Translations under genes and position numbers: made by a program
Source: Micromonospora inyonensis
Lineage (GTDB): Bacteria > Actinomycetota > Actinomycetes > Mycobacteriales > Micromonosporaceae
Assembly: GCF_900091415.1 (NCBI RefSeq)
Contig: NZ_FMHU01000002.1
Coordinates: 1,612,001-1,676,000 of the forward strand
Reading direction: 5' to 3'
Length of the DNA stretch: 64,000 nucleotides
Shown: positions 25,696 through 34,315 of the stretch, one piece after another
How positions within the stretch are numbered: the first letter of the stretch is position 1
How the letters are laid out: each line of letters starts with the position of its first letter
The notes under the pieces: model-generated
Database searches by the model: none
What the model saw: only the letters and a program-made list of their open reading frames with translations
What the model was told of the DNA's origin: nothing

Positions 25696-26988
25696 GTGGA
25701 ACACGTACGGGACCGGTCGGCGTCGGGCCGCCTGGGCACGCTCACGGCGCTCTACGTCACCCAGTACCTGGGTATCGGTTTCATCACCGTCGGCCTGACC
25801 GCGATCCTCCGCGACGGCGGCACGTCCTTGGAGACCCTGGCGCTGCTGAACGTCGTCGGTCTGATCTGGCCGGTCAAGTTCCTCTGGGCCCCGATCCTCG
25901 ACCGGTACGGCTCCCGCCGCCACGGCCACTACCGGTCCTGGCTGCTGGTGCTCCAGGGCGGCCTGGTGCTGGCCCTGCTGGCCCTGCTGCCGTTCACCCG
26001 CCCCGCCGAGCGGCTCGGTCCGGTCGTCGCGATCTGCGCGGCGTACGTGCTGCTCTCCGCCACCCAGGACGTCGCCGCCGACGCGGTCGCCGTCCGGCTG
26101 CTCTCCGCGCGCACCCGGGGCACCGGCAACGGGATCCAGGTCGCGGCGAGCTACCTCGGCAACCTCCTCGGCGGCGGGGCCTGCGTGATCGTCTACGACC
26201 GGTTCGGCTGGGTCCCGGCGATCCTCCTGCTGGCCGTGCTGACCGCCGTCGGCCTGCTGGTGGTGTGGCGGTTCCGGGAGCCGCCCCGCACCGACCGGGT
26301 GACCCGCACCGGCCAGGCGTACCGGGCGCTGCTGTCGACGTTCGGTCAACCCGGCTGCCGGTGGTGGACCTTCGTCGTGGTGCCGCTGGTCTACGTGGGT
26401 GCCGGGGCGGCGTACGCGCTGGCCACGCCGGCGCTGGTCGACGCCGGCTGGACCCTGGAGCGGGTCGGCGTGGTGACCGGGGTGGTGATCAGCGTGCCGG
26501 CGATCCTGGCCGGCCTGCTGGCCGGATCCGGCATCGGCCGGTTCGGCCGCAGCGGCGTGCTCGTCGTCGGGGGAGCGGCGCTGACCGTCTCCGCCCTCCT
26601 GCTGCTGCCGCTGCTGAACGGTCACGCACCCCTGGTCGGCACGGTCGTCGCGCTGGGCTGCTTCATGGCCGCGTACACCGTCCTCAACGTGGTGCTCTAC
26701 ACGGTGAACATGGACTACTCCCGGCCGGAGACCGGCGGCACCGACTTCACCGTGCTGTCGTCGTTCGGGTTGATCTGCTCGTTCGTCGCCGCCTCGATCG
26801 GCCTGGCCGCGGCAGACCGGGCCGGCTACCCGGCCGTCGCGGTCGCCTCCGTGGCGCTGGTCGCGGCCGGGGTCGTCGCCGGGGTCCGGCACCAGCGGCG
26901 GTTCCACGGCCGGATCCGGCCCGGTACGGTCCCCGACGACGCCCCGACGGTGGCGGTCCCGGGCCAGGGGAGGACCGTCGTGGCGTGA
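25696..26988 (+). CDS. MFS transporter, RhtX/FptX/AmpG-like (probable siderophore transport)
   Basis: 430 aa from GTG 25696 behind GGGAGGG. Twelve hydrophobic helices; the start LGTLTALYVTQYLGIGFITVG, the loop APILDRYGSRRHGHYRSWL and SATQDVAADAVAVRLL match the AmpG-related group that includes siderophore permeases RhtX and FptX. The iron box just upstream supports ferric-siderophore movement across the membrane. No siderophore synthetase lies nearby, so a scavenged or distantly encoded siderophore is likely. Confidence 0.85.
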   Translation: MEHVRDRSASGRLGTLTALYVTQYLGIGFITVGLTAILRDGGTSLETLALLNVVGLIWPVKFLWAPILDRYGSRRHGHYRSWLLVLQGGLVLALLALLPFTRPAERLGPVVAICAAYVLLSATQDVAADAVAVRLLSARTRGTGNGIQVAASYLGNLLGGGACVIVYDRFGWVPAILLLAVLTAVGLLVVWRFREPPRTDRVTRTGQAYRALLSTFGQPGCRWWTFVVVPLVYVGAGAAYALATPALVDAGWTLERVGVVTGVVISVPAILAGLLAGSGIGRFGRSGVLVVGGAALTVSALLLLPLLNGHAPLVGTVVALGCFMAAYTVLNVVLYTVNMDYSRPETGGTDFTVLSSFGLICSFVAASIGLAAADRAGYPAVAVASVALVAAGVVAGVRHQRRFHGRIRPGTVPDDAPTVAVPGQGRTVVA

Positions 26989-27043
26989 GCCACTCCGGCC
27001 CCGGCCGTGGTAGCCGGGTAGGCTGGCCCCACTGGAGGGCGCC

Positions 27044-27724
27044 GTGGTGGGCAAGACGGTGAGGGCCGGAACGGCCGCCGAACGAATGCGAACCCTGCTG
27101 GCCGGGACGGAATCGCTGACCCTGCGGACCCCCGACCACCGCGCCGAGCTCGCCGGCCGGCACACCGTCGACCCCGCCGGCCGGCTCCGCTTGACGTTAC
27201 CCGCCGACAGTCGGGTCGCCCGGCACCTCCTCGCCGCCGGCGAGGTGGCCGCGCAGGTCGAGGTCACCGGCCTGGCCCCGGTGCCGATGCGCGACCGGGT
27301 GCGGTCCCGCGCGACGCTGTCCGGCTGGCTGACCGCGGCGGATCCCGGCGGTGCCGACGTGAGCGCCCGCCTCGACCTGGTCACCGCCGAGCTGGTCGAC
27401 GCCGACGGCGACGCGCCGGTCGACCCGGAGGATCTCGCCGCCGCGCGGCCCGATCCGCTCGCCGCCGCCGAGGCGGACCTGCTGCGGCACCTCGGTGACG
27501 ACGGCCAGCAGACCGTGCGGACCCTGGCCCAGCTGGTTCCCGGGCCCCTGCGGCGGGAGGCGCGACGCATCCACCCGCTCCGGCTGGACCGGTGCGGGCT
27601 CGTTCTCCGGCTGGAGTCCGCGACCGGCCACCGCGACGTCCGGTTGCCCTTCACCAGGTCACTGCGCGGCCCGGACCAGGTGCCGGCGGAGATCGCCCGA
27701 CTGCTGGCCCGCTGCGCACCCTGA
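27044..27724 (+). CDS. DUF2470 domain protein (HugZ-like)
   Basis: 226 aa from GTG 27044, after GGAGGGC. The N-terminal half resembles an FMN/haem-binding split barrel (ESLTLRTPDHRAELAGRHTVDPAGRLRLTLP). The C-terminal half is a DUF2470 domain: AAEADLLRHLGDDGQQTVRTLAQLV, HPLRLDRCGLVLRLES and GHRDVRLPFTR. Related HugZ proteins handle haem iron. It lies 55 bp after the iron-regulated MFS gene and could share its transcript, which fits iron or haem metabolism. Confidence 0.8.
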   Translation: MVGKTVRAGTAAERMRTLLAGTESLTLRTPDHRAELAGRHTVDPAGRLRLTLPADSRVARHLLAAGEVAAQVEVTGLAPVPMRDRVRSRATLSGWLTAADPGGADVSARLDLVTAELVDADGDAPVDPEDLAAARPDPLAAAEADLLRHLGDDGQQTVRTLAQLVPGPLRREARRIHPLRLDRCGLVLRLESATGHRDVRLPFTRSLRGPDQVPAEIARLLARCAP

Positions 27725-27866
27725 CCACGCCGGCCGGTCAGCCCCGCCCCGCCCCGTCCCGGCGGCCGGCGGGGTCGCAGAGCCGCCGGGACGCCGACCC
27801 GTCGGACGCCCACCGAGCTGACCGGAGCCGTCTCCCTGTCGGTGGCACCCGGTAGCTTCCGCCGGG

Positions 27867-27965
27867 TGTCGGTGACCGAACTTCTCGCCCAGTTGGCCCA
27901 CGCGGATCCGTCGTGCCGGCGCGCGGCGGTGGAGGGGCTGGTCGAGGCGATCGCCGCCGGCCCGG
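27867..27965 (+). pseudogene. Short 5' remnant of a leaderless gene
   Basis: TAGCTT at 27853 stands 8 nt before GTG 27867, a leaderless start arrangement. The frame reads MSVTELLAQLAHADPSCRRA and AVEGLVEAIAAGPG, with helical, HEAT-like spacing. It then loses coding character before the AI-2E gene. I read it as the beginning of a gene whose remainder was deleted. Low certainty. Confidence 0.3.
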
Positions 27966-28055
27966 GTCGGTGCTCCCGCGTGAGTGGGCCCGCACGTCAT
28001 CGTGGTCGCCCCGCACGACTAGGGTCGGCAGGGCGACCATGGTGTGGAGGCAGAC

Positions 28056-29222
28056 GTGACCCAGGCAGAGGACGACCCCCGGGAGCCGGTGGCCGTCACC
28101 CCGACGGCGGATCCGGCACCGGTCCGGCCACCGGAGCGCGGTCCCCGGGTGCGGGCCGCGATCCGCCGCGTGGCGATCGTCGCGGCGCAGCTGCTCGTCA
28201 TCGCCGCCGCGATCGTCGGGCTCGGCTACCTGCTGGGCCGGCTCTGGGTCGTGCTCTTCCCGGTGGTGCTCGGCCTGCTCCTCACCACGGTGCTCTGGCC
28301 GGCCGTGCGGTTCCTCCGCGCGCACCGCTGGCCGGCGGCGCTGGCCGCCGCGACGGTCCTGCTGGCCTTCCTCGCCCTGCTGGTGACCATCGGTGTCCTC
28401 GTCGTGCCGCCGGTGGTCGGTCAGGTCGGTGAACTCACCGAGCAGGCGACAGCCGGACTCGAACAGGTCCGCCAGTGGCTCACCGGCCCCCCGCTCAACC
28501 TCGGTGAGGACCAGATCGGCGAGACGATCGACAACGTCTTCGCCGCCCTCCAGTCCAACGCGCAGAACATCGCCGGTTACGTGCTGACCTGGGCCACCTC
28601 GGTCGGGTCCGGGATCGTCAACGCCGTGCTCGCCCTCGTCCTGTGCTTTTTCTTCCTCAAGGACGGCCCCCGCTGGGTGCCGTGGCTGGCGGCGCAGACC
28701 GGCCCGCGTGCCGGGGTCCACGTCGCGCAGCTGTCCGAGCGGAGCTGGCGGACGCTGTCGGAGTTCATCCGGCAGCAGGCGCTGGTCGGCTTCATCGACG
28801 CCTTCTTCATCGGCGTCGGCCTGTGGTTCCTCGGGGTGCCCCTCGTGCTGCCACTGGCGGTGCTGACCTTCTTCGCCGCCTTCATCCCCATCATCGGGGC
28901 GTTCGTCGCCGGGGCGTTCGCGGTCCTGATCGCGCTGGTCGACCGGGGCCCCACCACAGCGTTGATCGTTCTCGGCATCGTCCTGCTGGTGCAGCAGGTG
29001 GAGGGCAACGTCCTGCAACCGCTCCTCCAGGGACGCGGGCTGAGCCTGCACCCGGCGGTGGTCATCCTCGCCGTCGCCGCCGGCAGCAGCCTCGCCGGGA
29101 TCACCGGCGCCTTCCTGGCGGTGCCGGTCGCCGCGATCGTGGCGGTGGCCTACCGGTACGCCCGTGACCACCTGGACCACCACCGCCCGGACGCGCCGGC
29201 CGCCACCGTGCCGGACGAGTGA
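28056..29222 (+). CDS. AI-2E family transporter
   Basis: 388 aa from GTG 28056, selected because GGAGG ends 5 nt before it. After a charged, Pro-rich N-terminus there are about eight transmembrane helices. Family motifs include VVPPVVGQVGELTEQ, GIVNAVLALVLCFFFLKDGP, FIPIIGAFVAGAF and QQVEGNVLQPLLQGRGLSLHP. The family includes E. coli TqsA, but many members are sodium/proton antiporters, so the substrate is open. It stands alone, convergent with the desaturase. Confidence 0.9.
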   Translation: MTQAEDDPREPVAVTPTADPAPVRPPERGPRVRAAIRRVAIVAAQLLVIAAAIVGLGYLLGRLWVVLFPVVLGLLLTTVLWPAVRFLRAHRWPAALAAATVLLAFLALLVTIGVLVVPPVVGQVGELTEQATAGLEQVRQWLTGPPLNLGEDQIGETIDNVFAALQSNAQNIAGYVLTWATSVGSGIVNAVLALVLCFFFLKDGPRWVPWLAAQTGPRAGVHVAQLSERSWRTLSEFIRQQALVGFIDAFFIGVGLWFLGVPLVLPLAVLTFFAAFIPIIGAFVAGAFAVLIALVDRGPTTALIVLGIVLLVQQVEGNVLQPLLQGRGLSLHPAVVILAVAAGSSLAGITGAFLAVPVAAIVAVAYRYARDHLDHHRPDAPAATVPDE

Positions 29223-29276
29223 CGGGGCGCCCGCCGGGACGCGCGATCGCTGTCGGCGGGCGGCCGCGCCGGGGCG

Positions 29277-30332
29277 TCAGTGGTGGTCCGGGTCGACTCC
29301 GCGCCCCCCGGCGGGGCGGTCGGTGCCGACTGCCCGCAGGTGCCGCAACGCCTGGGCCCACGAGCGCCACAGGGTCGTCTCGTGGTAGGGGACCTGGTGC
29401 TCGGCGCAGAAGCGCCGGACGAGCGGACGGACGTGCCGCAGGTTGGGGCGGGGCATGCTGGGGAACAGGTGGTGCTCGATCTGGTAGTTCAGACCGCCGA
29501 GCAGGGTGTCGACGCCCCAGCCGCCGCGTACGTTGCGGGACGTGAGGACCTGCCGCCGCAGGTAGTCGAGGCGGTCGTCGGCGGTGAGGATCGGCATGCC
29601 CTTGTGGTTCGGCGCGAAGGAGCTGCCCAAATAGAGCCCGAACAGACCCTGGTTGACGAGGACGAACGCGACGGCCTGGGCGGGGCTCAGCACGGTCACC
29701 ACGGCGCCGAGGTATCCGCCGAGGTGGACGGCGAGTAGCGCGATCTCGGTGGGACGTCGCGCGACACGTCCCCGTCCGAGGAGGGCCTTGACGCTGTTGA
29801 CGTGCAGGTGGAGGCCCTCCAACAACAGCAGCGGAAAGAACAGCAGGGCCTGGTGCCGGACGACCAGTGCGCCGAGCCCCCGCTGGTCCCTCGTCTGGCT
29901 CCGGGTGAAGGCGAGCGGTGGCACGACGATGTCCGGGTCCCGGCCCTCGGTGTTCGGGTGGGCGTGGTGGCGGTTGTGCTTCCGCACCCACCAGCCGTAG
30001 CTGAGGCCGATCAGGAGGTTGCCGTGGATCAGGCCAGCCAGGTCGTTGGCGCGGTGGGTGCGGAAGATCTGTCGGTGACCCGCGTCGTGGCCGACGAAGC
30101 CCGCCTGGGCGAAGATCACCGCGAGGGCCGCCGCGACGCCCATCTGCCACCAGGACTCGCCGAGCCAGCCGAACAACGTCCACGCCCCGGCATAGGACGC
30201 GGCGAGGAGGCCGATGACCGCCGCGTAGTAGCCGCGCCGCCGGTCGAGCAGACCGGCCCGGCGGACCAGGCGGGACAGGTCGGCATACTCGCTGCCGCCG
30301 TGACGTCCGGTATCCAGGGTCGCGTCACTCAT
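29277..30332 (-). CDS. Membrane fatty-acid desaturase
   Basis: 351 aa from ATG 30332, with GGAG 8 nt upstream. The three histidine boxes of acyl-lipid/acyl-CoA desaturases are intact: GHDAGH (81-86), HNRHHAHPN (near 120) and QIEHHLF (near 285). Hydrophobic hairpins flank them. The enzyme would insert a double bond into membrane acyl chains with a di-iron centre and an external electron donor; no reductase lies beside it. Regulation by temperature is typical of the family, but no site is visible. Confidence 0.92.
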   Translation of the reverse strand: MSDATLDTGRHGGSEYADLSRLVRRAGLLDRRRGYYAAVIGLLAASYAGAWTLFGWLGESWWQMGVAAALAVIFAQAGFVGHDAGHRQIFRTHRANDLAGLIHGNLLIGLSYGWWVRKHNRHHAHPNTEGRDPDIVVPPLAFTRSQTRDQRGLGALVVRHQALLFFPLLLLEGLHLHVNSVKALLGRGRVARRPTEIALLAVHLGGYLGAVVTVLSPAQAVAFVLVNQGLFGLYLGSSFAPNHKGMPILTADDRLDYLRRQVLTSRNVRGGWGVDTLLGGLNYQIEHHLFPSMPRPNLRHVRPLVRRFCAEHQVPYHETTLWRSWAQALRHLRAVGTDRPAGGRGVDPDHH

Positions 30333-30502
30333 GATCACCGCTCCATCAGTGGCACCCGGTCCGGCCGGGCCTTACCTGTCCGTCCGGGCGCGGTCGACGT
30401 TCGTCGTCATCGCCCGCGTATCCGGAAACGGCCTACCGCGCGGACCCGGCCTCCGCGCGGGCGCTGTCGAGAGCTGTCGTCCCGGTCGTGACAGTGCCCG
30501 TC

Positions 30503-30751
30503 TCAGCCGGTGGTCGCCACCCAGGACGCCGTTTCGCTGCCCCGGCCCACCGCGGCGCCGGCCAGCGCCGACCCCTCCGTGCCCCGACCGGGGACCAGCC
30601 GGTCCCCGACGGCGGAGGGATGTCCCGCGGAGGCGTCGGCCGTGCGGCGGCGCGCCGCCCGCACCACGGCCACCATGGTCACCACCGCCGCCAGCGACAT
30701 CGTCGCCGCCTGCAACAGCGGCCCTCTCCTGCTACGTCGACGCCTGATCAC
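30503..30751 (-). CDS. Small single-pass membrane protein, unknown
   Basis: 82 aa from GTG 30751, after a GAGAGGGG ribosome site. A very basic N-terminus (IRRRRSRRG) precedes one hydrophobic helix, LLQAATMSLAAVVTMVAVV, and then a basic and disordered tail. The topology would be N-terminus inside. No family recognised. Confidence 0.45.
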   Translation of the reverse strand: MIRRRRSRRGPLLQAATMSLAAVVTMVAVVRAARRRTADASAGHPSAVGDRLVPGRGTEGSALAGAAVGRGSETASWVATTG

Positions 30752-30881
30752 CGTTCGCCCCTCTCACCGTCGCGGTCGTCCTGCCTCCATGGTGGGGGGT
30801 GCGACCGGGCGGCGCGGGTCGTTCGGAGCATTCGACCCGTCCGGGGGAAGCGGGGCCCGCACGCGGGTGGCTGCCCGGACC

Positions 30882-30910
30882 GAGGCCCGGAGCACGATGC
30901 TCCGGGCCTC
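30882..30910 (-). terminator. Perfect 13-bp stem terminator-like hairpin
   Basis: GAGGCCCGGAGCA (30882-30894) pairs fully with TGCTCCGGGCCTC (30898-30910) across a 3-nt loop. It lies 14 nt beyond the stop of the minus-strand amidase. There is no T-run, as usual in high-GC actinomycetes. Confidence 0.75.
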
Positions 30911-30923
30911 GCTGCGGGTGTGG

Positions 30924-31805
30924 CTAGCAGCGCGGCACGTTCGGGATGTAACCGCTGTATCCGGTGTTCAGGTAGGCGGCCGAGACGTAGCGGTTGGTGC
31001 CGATCCGGTGCCAGATGCCGGTGGTGCCGTAGGGGCCGGTGACCGAGGTGCCGGTGGCCTGGCAGTAGACGCTGACGGTGGTGCCGCCGGTGAGGGTGCC
31101 GACGACGGCGTAGCCGGTGCCGGGGCCGGAGCGCACGTTGAGGACGGGGGTGGCGCTGTGCACGGTCCCCGAGCCGATTCCGGTGACGCCGTTGACCAGC
31201 TGCATGTAGTAGGTCCAGTTCCAGTACGGGCCGGGGTCGGTGTGGGTGGCTCCGGGGACCTCGCTGTGCGCGATGATGTTGCTGCGGGTCTTGGGGATAC
31301 CGTACTTGTTGGCGAGGTTCCGGGTGAGCGCCGCGGACGCCCGGTACATGGCGTCGGTGTACCACGCCGGGTTGTCGACCCAGGCCTCGTGTTCGATGCC
31401 GATCGACTGGGTGTTGTACGTCCAGTTGCCGGCGTGCCAGGCGATGTCCTTCTCCCGGACGGACTGCGTGACCGCGCCGTCGGAGGAGCGGAACGTGTAG
31501 TGCGCGCTGACCTTGGACGCCGGATTCTGGAACCAGCTGATGGCACCGGCGTACGAGCCCTGGGTCACGTGGATGACGACGTGGGTGATGGGCTGGCCGG
31601 TGGGCCGGGTGGCCACGGTGTAGTTGCTCGTGCTGGCCGGTACCCAGGCCGCCAGCCCGTAGTCGGTGCTCAGGACGGAGGGGTCCGACCCGGCGTCCGC
31701 CGACGGTGCGGGCACGGCCGCGTGCGCGGCCGGGGCGGCGCCGAGGACGGCGCTCTGCAGGACGACCAGTGCCAGGGACATGCTCGCCCATCGCCGGAGT
31801 CGCAT
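30924..31805 (-). CDS. Secreted N-acetylmuramoyl-L-alanine amidase with SH3-type domain
   Basis: 293 aa from ATG 31805, chosen because GGGAG is spaced correctly (an ATG at 31817 is possible). A Sec signal peptide ends at AAPAAHA near residue 33. The amidase_2 domain has THVVIHVTQGSYAGAI (zinc His), IGIEHEAW, NIIAHSEVPGATHTDPG (second zinc His, Asp in place of Cys) and WNWTYYMQLV. A C-terminal bacterial SH3-like domain (TPVLNVRSGPGTGYAVVG) should bind peptidoglycan. It cuts the stem peptide from muramic acid outside the cell. Confidence 0.9.
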   Translation of the reverse strand: MRLRRWASMSLALVVLQSAVLGAAPAAHAAVPAPSADAGSDPSVLSTDYGLAAWVPASTSNYTVATRPTGQPITHVVIHVTQGSYAGAISWFQNPASKVSAHYTFRSSDGAVTQSVREKDIAWHAGNWTYNTQSIGIEHEAWVDNPAWYTDAMYRASAALTRNLANKYGIPKTRSNIIAHSEVPGATHTDPGPYWNWTYYMQLVNGVTGIGSGTVHSATPVLNVRSGPGTGYAVVGTLTGGTTVSVYCQATGTSVTGPYGTTGIWHRIGTNRYVSAAYLNTGYSGYIPNVPRC

Positions 31806-31968
31806 CGGTTCTCCCATCGAAGTGAATCAATGAATCTCGATGGGGTGACGATAGGGCCAGTGATCGAAGCTTGTCTACAAGTTGTTCGTCTGGCGTGAAG
31901 GAATCTCCCGGCGCTGGTTCCGGTGGCGTCCTGCGGCGGCAGTTCGGTGGCGGGGGTGAGGCCAGCAG

Positions 31969-32100
31969 TTGGACGAGCCGAAACCGCCGATCCGGCAGTC
32001 GGCGCGGCAGTTGGACGTGCGTCCGGAGGCGTTGCGGAGCTGGATCCGCCAGGACGAGGCCGAGCGGGCCGACGAGGACGGCACAGCACTGGGCTTCGCC
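31969..32100 (+). mobile_element. Remnant of an IS3-type transposase OrfA
   Basis: A short frame reads MDEPKPPIRQSARQLDVRPE and ALRSWIRQDEAERADE, matching the helix-turn-helix start of IS3-family OrfA (the LRxWIRQ motif). Nothing resembling OrfB or inverted repeats remains. It fills part of the 440-bp gap between the amidase and the LLM oxidoreductase; the rest of that gap shows no gene. Confidence 0.5.
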
Positions 32101-32245
32101 CGCTGGTACCGGCGCTGGCTGGACTCCTGCCCCACCCCGGTCACCGGCTGAGGCGGCCAGACCGGTGCGGCGCGCCGACCTGCCACACGCGGTGGCCGCT
32201 CGGCTCCCGCGCCGGTCACCCCACCGCCGGTCGGCTCCGCGCCGG

Positions 32246-33286
32246 TCACCCCACCTCGGGGCGGCCGAAGGTGCGCAGCAGCCGGTCGAGCTGGTGCGGC
32301 GCGGCCGGGCGGACCAGCGGCAGGGTGACCCCGGCCTGCCGGTAGGCGGCGATCCGGGCCCGCACGTCGTCGGCGGTGCCGGTGGCGGTCAACGAGGTGA
32401 CGTACCGCTCGGGCAGAATCTCCTGGAGCGCGGCCTTGCCGCCCCGGGCGAAGGCGTCGGCGAACCGGGGCAGGTCGTCCGGGTCGATGGTCGGTTCGCC
32501 CACCGACATCTTGGCCTTCGGCGTGGACGCGTAGGTGAACTTGGTCGCGACCTCCCAGCGGATCGCGGCGACGGCGGTCTCCCGGTCGTCCTCGATGGAG
32601 GTGTTGACCAACTGCGCCACGGTCAGCTCGGCCGGGTCCCGGTCGATCTTCTCGCAGCTGCGCCGGAGCAACTCGACCGCGTTGGCCGAGTACTCGGGGG
32701 ACGTGCCGGCGTCGAGCAGCACGCCGTCACCCAGCTTCGCGGCGTTGACCAGTCCCCGCCGGCTGGCGGCGGCGATCCAGATCGGGATGTCCGGCCGGAG
32801 CGGAGGGAAGTTCAGGCGCACGTCGTCGAGCTGCACCACCTCGCCCCGGTAGGTGACCCGTTCCCCGGTGAGCAGCGCCCGGATCGACTCGACGTACTCC
32901 CGGAGGGTGGTGACCGGGTCCGTCAACGGTCGGCCGTTGCGGGCGGCGTGCTTGGCGGTGAACGCCCCGACGACCAGGACGAGCCGTCCGCCGCTCAGCT
33001 CGTCGAGGGTGGCCGCCGTCTGCGCCATCACCAGCGGGCTGCGCAGCCGGACCACCTGGGTGGTGCCGAGAGTGACCCGTTCGGTGGCCAGTCCGAACGC
33101 GGCGAGGGCGCTGACCGAGTCGCGGTTGGTGAACAACGTCTCGGAGAAGAAGGCGGTGTCGAAACCGGCCCGCTCGGCGGCGGCGGCCGAGCCGGCCATC
33201 TGCCGGACGGACACCGTCGGGTCGTAGCCGAGCGCCAGTCCGACGCGTTCCGGGGCGGGGGCGGGGGCGGGGGCGGTCGGGGTCAC
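32246..33286 (-). CDS. LLM-class (F420-dependent type) oxidoreductase
   Basis: 346 aa from GTG 33286 behind GGAG. A luciferase-like TIM barrel with GLALGYDPTVSVRQMAG, ERAGFDTAFFSETLF, VTLGTTQVVRLRSPLVMAQTA, DELSGGRLVLVVGA and PIWIAAASRRG. The pattern resembles the methylenetetrahydromethanopterin reductase-like actinobacterial members that use F420. The reaction is unknown. It is the last gene of the leftward peptidase unit, 40 bp after the quinone-oxidoreductase-like gene, so it may process a carbonyl or imine made in that pathway. Confidence 0.85.
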   Translation of the reverse strand: MTPTAPAPAPAPERVGLALGYDPTVSVRQMAGSAAAAERAGFDTAFFSETLFTNRDSVSALAAFGLATERVTLGTTQVVRLRSPLVMAQTAATLDELSGGRLVLVVGAFTAKHAARNGRPLTDPVTTLREYVESIRALLTGERVTYRGEVVQLDDVRLNFPPLRPDIPIWIAAASRRGLVNAAKLGDGVLLDAGTSPEYSANAVELLRRSCEKIDRDPAELTVAQLVNTSIEDDRETAVAAIRWEVATKFTYASTPKAKMSVGEPTIDPDDLPRFADAFARGGKAALQEILPERYVTSLTATGTADDVRARIAAYRQAGVTLPLVRPAAPHQLDRLLRTFGRPEVG

Positions 33287-33325
33287 GGCAACTCCAGGGG
33301 GCTGGGGACGGGGCGGGGAGCGAGG

Positions 33326-34315
33326 TCAGCGGGAAAAATCGAGCACGATCTTGCCGAGCAGGCCACCGCGTTCGAGGTGTTCCAGGGCGGCGGTGACCCC
33401 GGCCGGCGGGTACGCGGCGGCGAGCACCGGGCGGATCCCGTCCGGTGCTGCCCACGGCCCGCGACGCCGCACGTCGGCGATGATGGCGGCCTTCTCGGCG
33501 GCCGGCAGGCTGCGGATCGATCCGCCGGTCAGCACGAGCCGACGCCGGATCACGGTGCGCAGGCTGAGGGCGACCTCGTCGCCGCTGAGCACGCCGACGC
33601 AGAGCCACCGGCCGCCGGTGCGCAGCCCGGTCAGGGTCAGACCGGCGACCGCCGCGCCGACCAGGTCGAGCACGATGTCGAACCCCTCCGGGGCCTGCTC
33701 CCGCAGGGTCCGCTCCGCGTCGGCCGCCGTGGACACCACCACCGGGTCGGCGCCGAGGAGCCGTACCCGTTCGGCCAGCGCGGCGGTGCGGACCGTACCG
33801 GCGACGCTCGCGCCGAGTGCCCGGGCCAGGCGGACGGCCATGGTGCCCACGCCGGAGTTGGCCGCGTGCACCAGCACCCGGTCGCCGGGGCGCAGACCGC
33901 CGAGCATCCGCAGGTTCCACCAGGCGGTGGCCAGGGCCTCCGGCAGCGCGGCGGCCTCGGTCATGCTCCACCCGTCGGGCACCGCCAGCACCTGGGCCCG
34001 CGGCGCGACGACGTGGGTGGCGTACCCGCCGCTGCCGAGCAGGGCGCAGACCCGGTCACCGATCCGCAGGTCGGTGACCCGGCTGCCCAGCGCGACGATC
34101 CGACCGGCGCACTCCAGCCCGGGTACCGCCGACTCGCCGGCCGGCGGCCGGTAGTCGGCGTCGCGTTGCAGCAGGTCGGCGCGGTTGAGCCCGGCCGCGT
34201 GCACCTCGATCAGCACCTGCTCGGGGCCGGGCGTCGGGGTGGCGGCGTCGGCCCAGACCGGCACGGGCGGTCCGGCGGACGCCGGGTCCGGGTCCTGGAA
34301 GAGGACGTGTCGCAT
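33326..34315 (-). CDS. NADPH:quinone oxidoreductase-like MDR family enzyme
   Basis: 329 aa from ATG 34315, whose first base is the last base of the upstream IadA stop (TGATG). The GroES-like N-terminal domain (VLIEVHAAGLNRADLLQR, PGLECAGRIVALG) precedes a Rossmann domain (VLVHAANSGVGTMAVRLARALGASV). No zinc-ligand cysteines are visible, as expected for quinone/enoyl reductases. Translational coupling to IadA ties it to the proposed dipeptide pathway, but its substrate is unknown. Confidence 0.88.
   Translation of the reverse strand: MRHVLFQDPDPASAGPPVPVWADAATPTPGPEQVLIEVHAAGLNRADLLQRDADYRPPAGESAVPGLECAGRIVALGSRVTDLRIGDRVCALLGSGGYATHVVAPRAQVLAVPDGWSMTEAAALPEALATAWWNLRMLGGLRPGDRVLVHAANSGVGTMAVRLARALGASVAGTVRTAALAERVRLLGADPVVVSTAADAERTLREQAPEGFDIVLDLVGAAVAGLTLTGLRTGGRWLCVGVLSGDEVALSLRTVIRRRLVLTGGSIRSLPAAEKAAIIADVRRRGPWAAPDGIRPVLAAAYPPAGVTAALEHLERGGLLGKIVLDFSR

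Noticed and set aside
31857..32245. Complete IS3 element
   Set aside because: Only the OrfA HTH phrase is visible; no OrfB, no inverted repeats.
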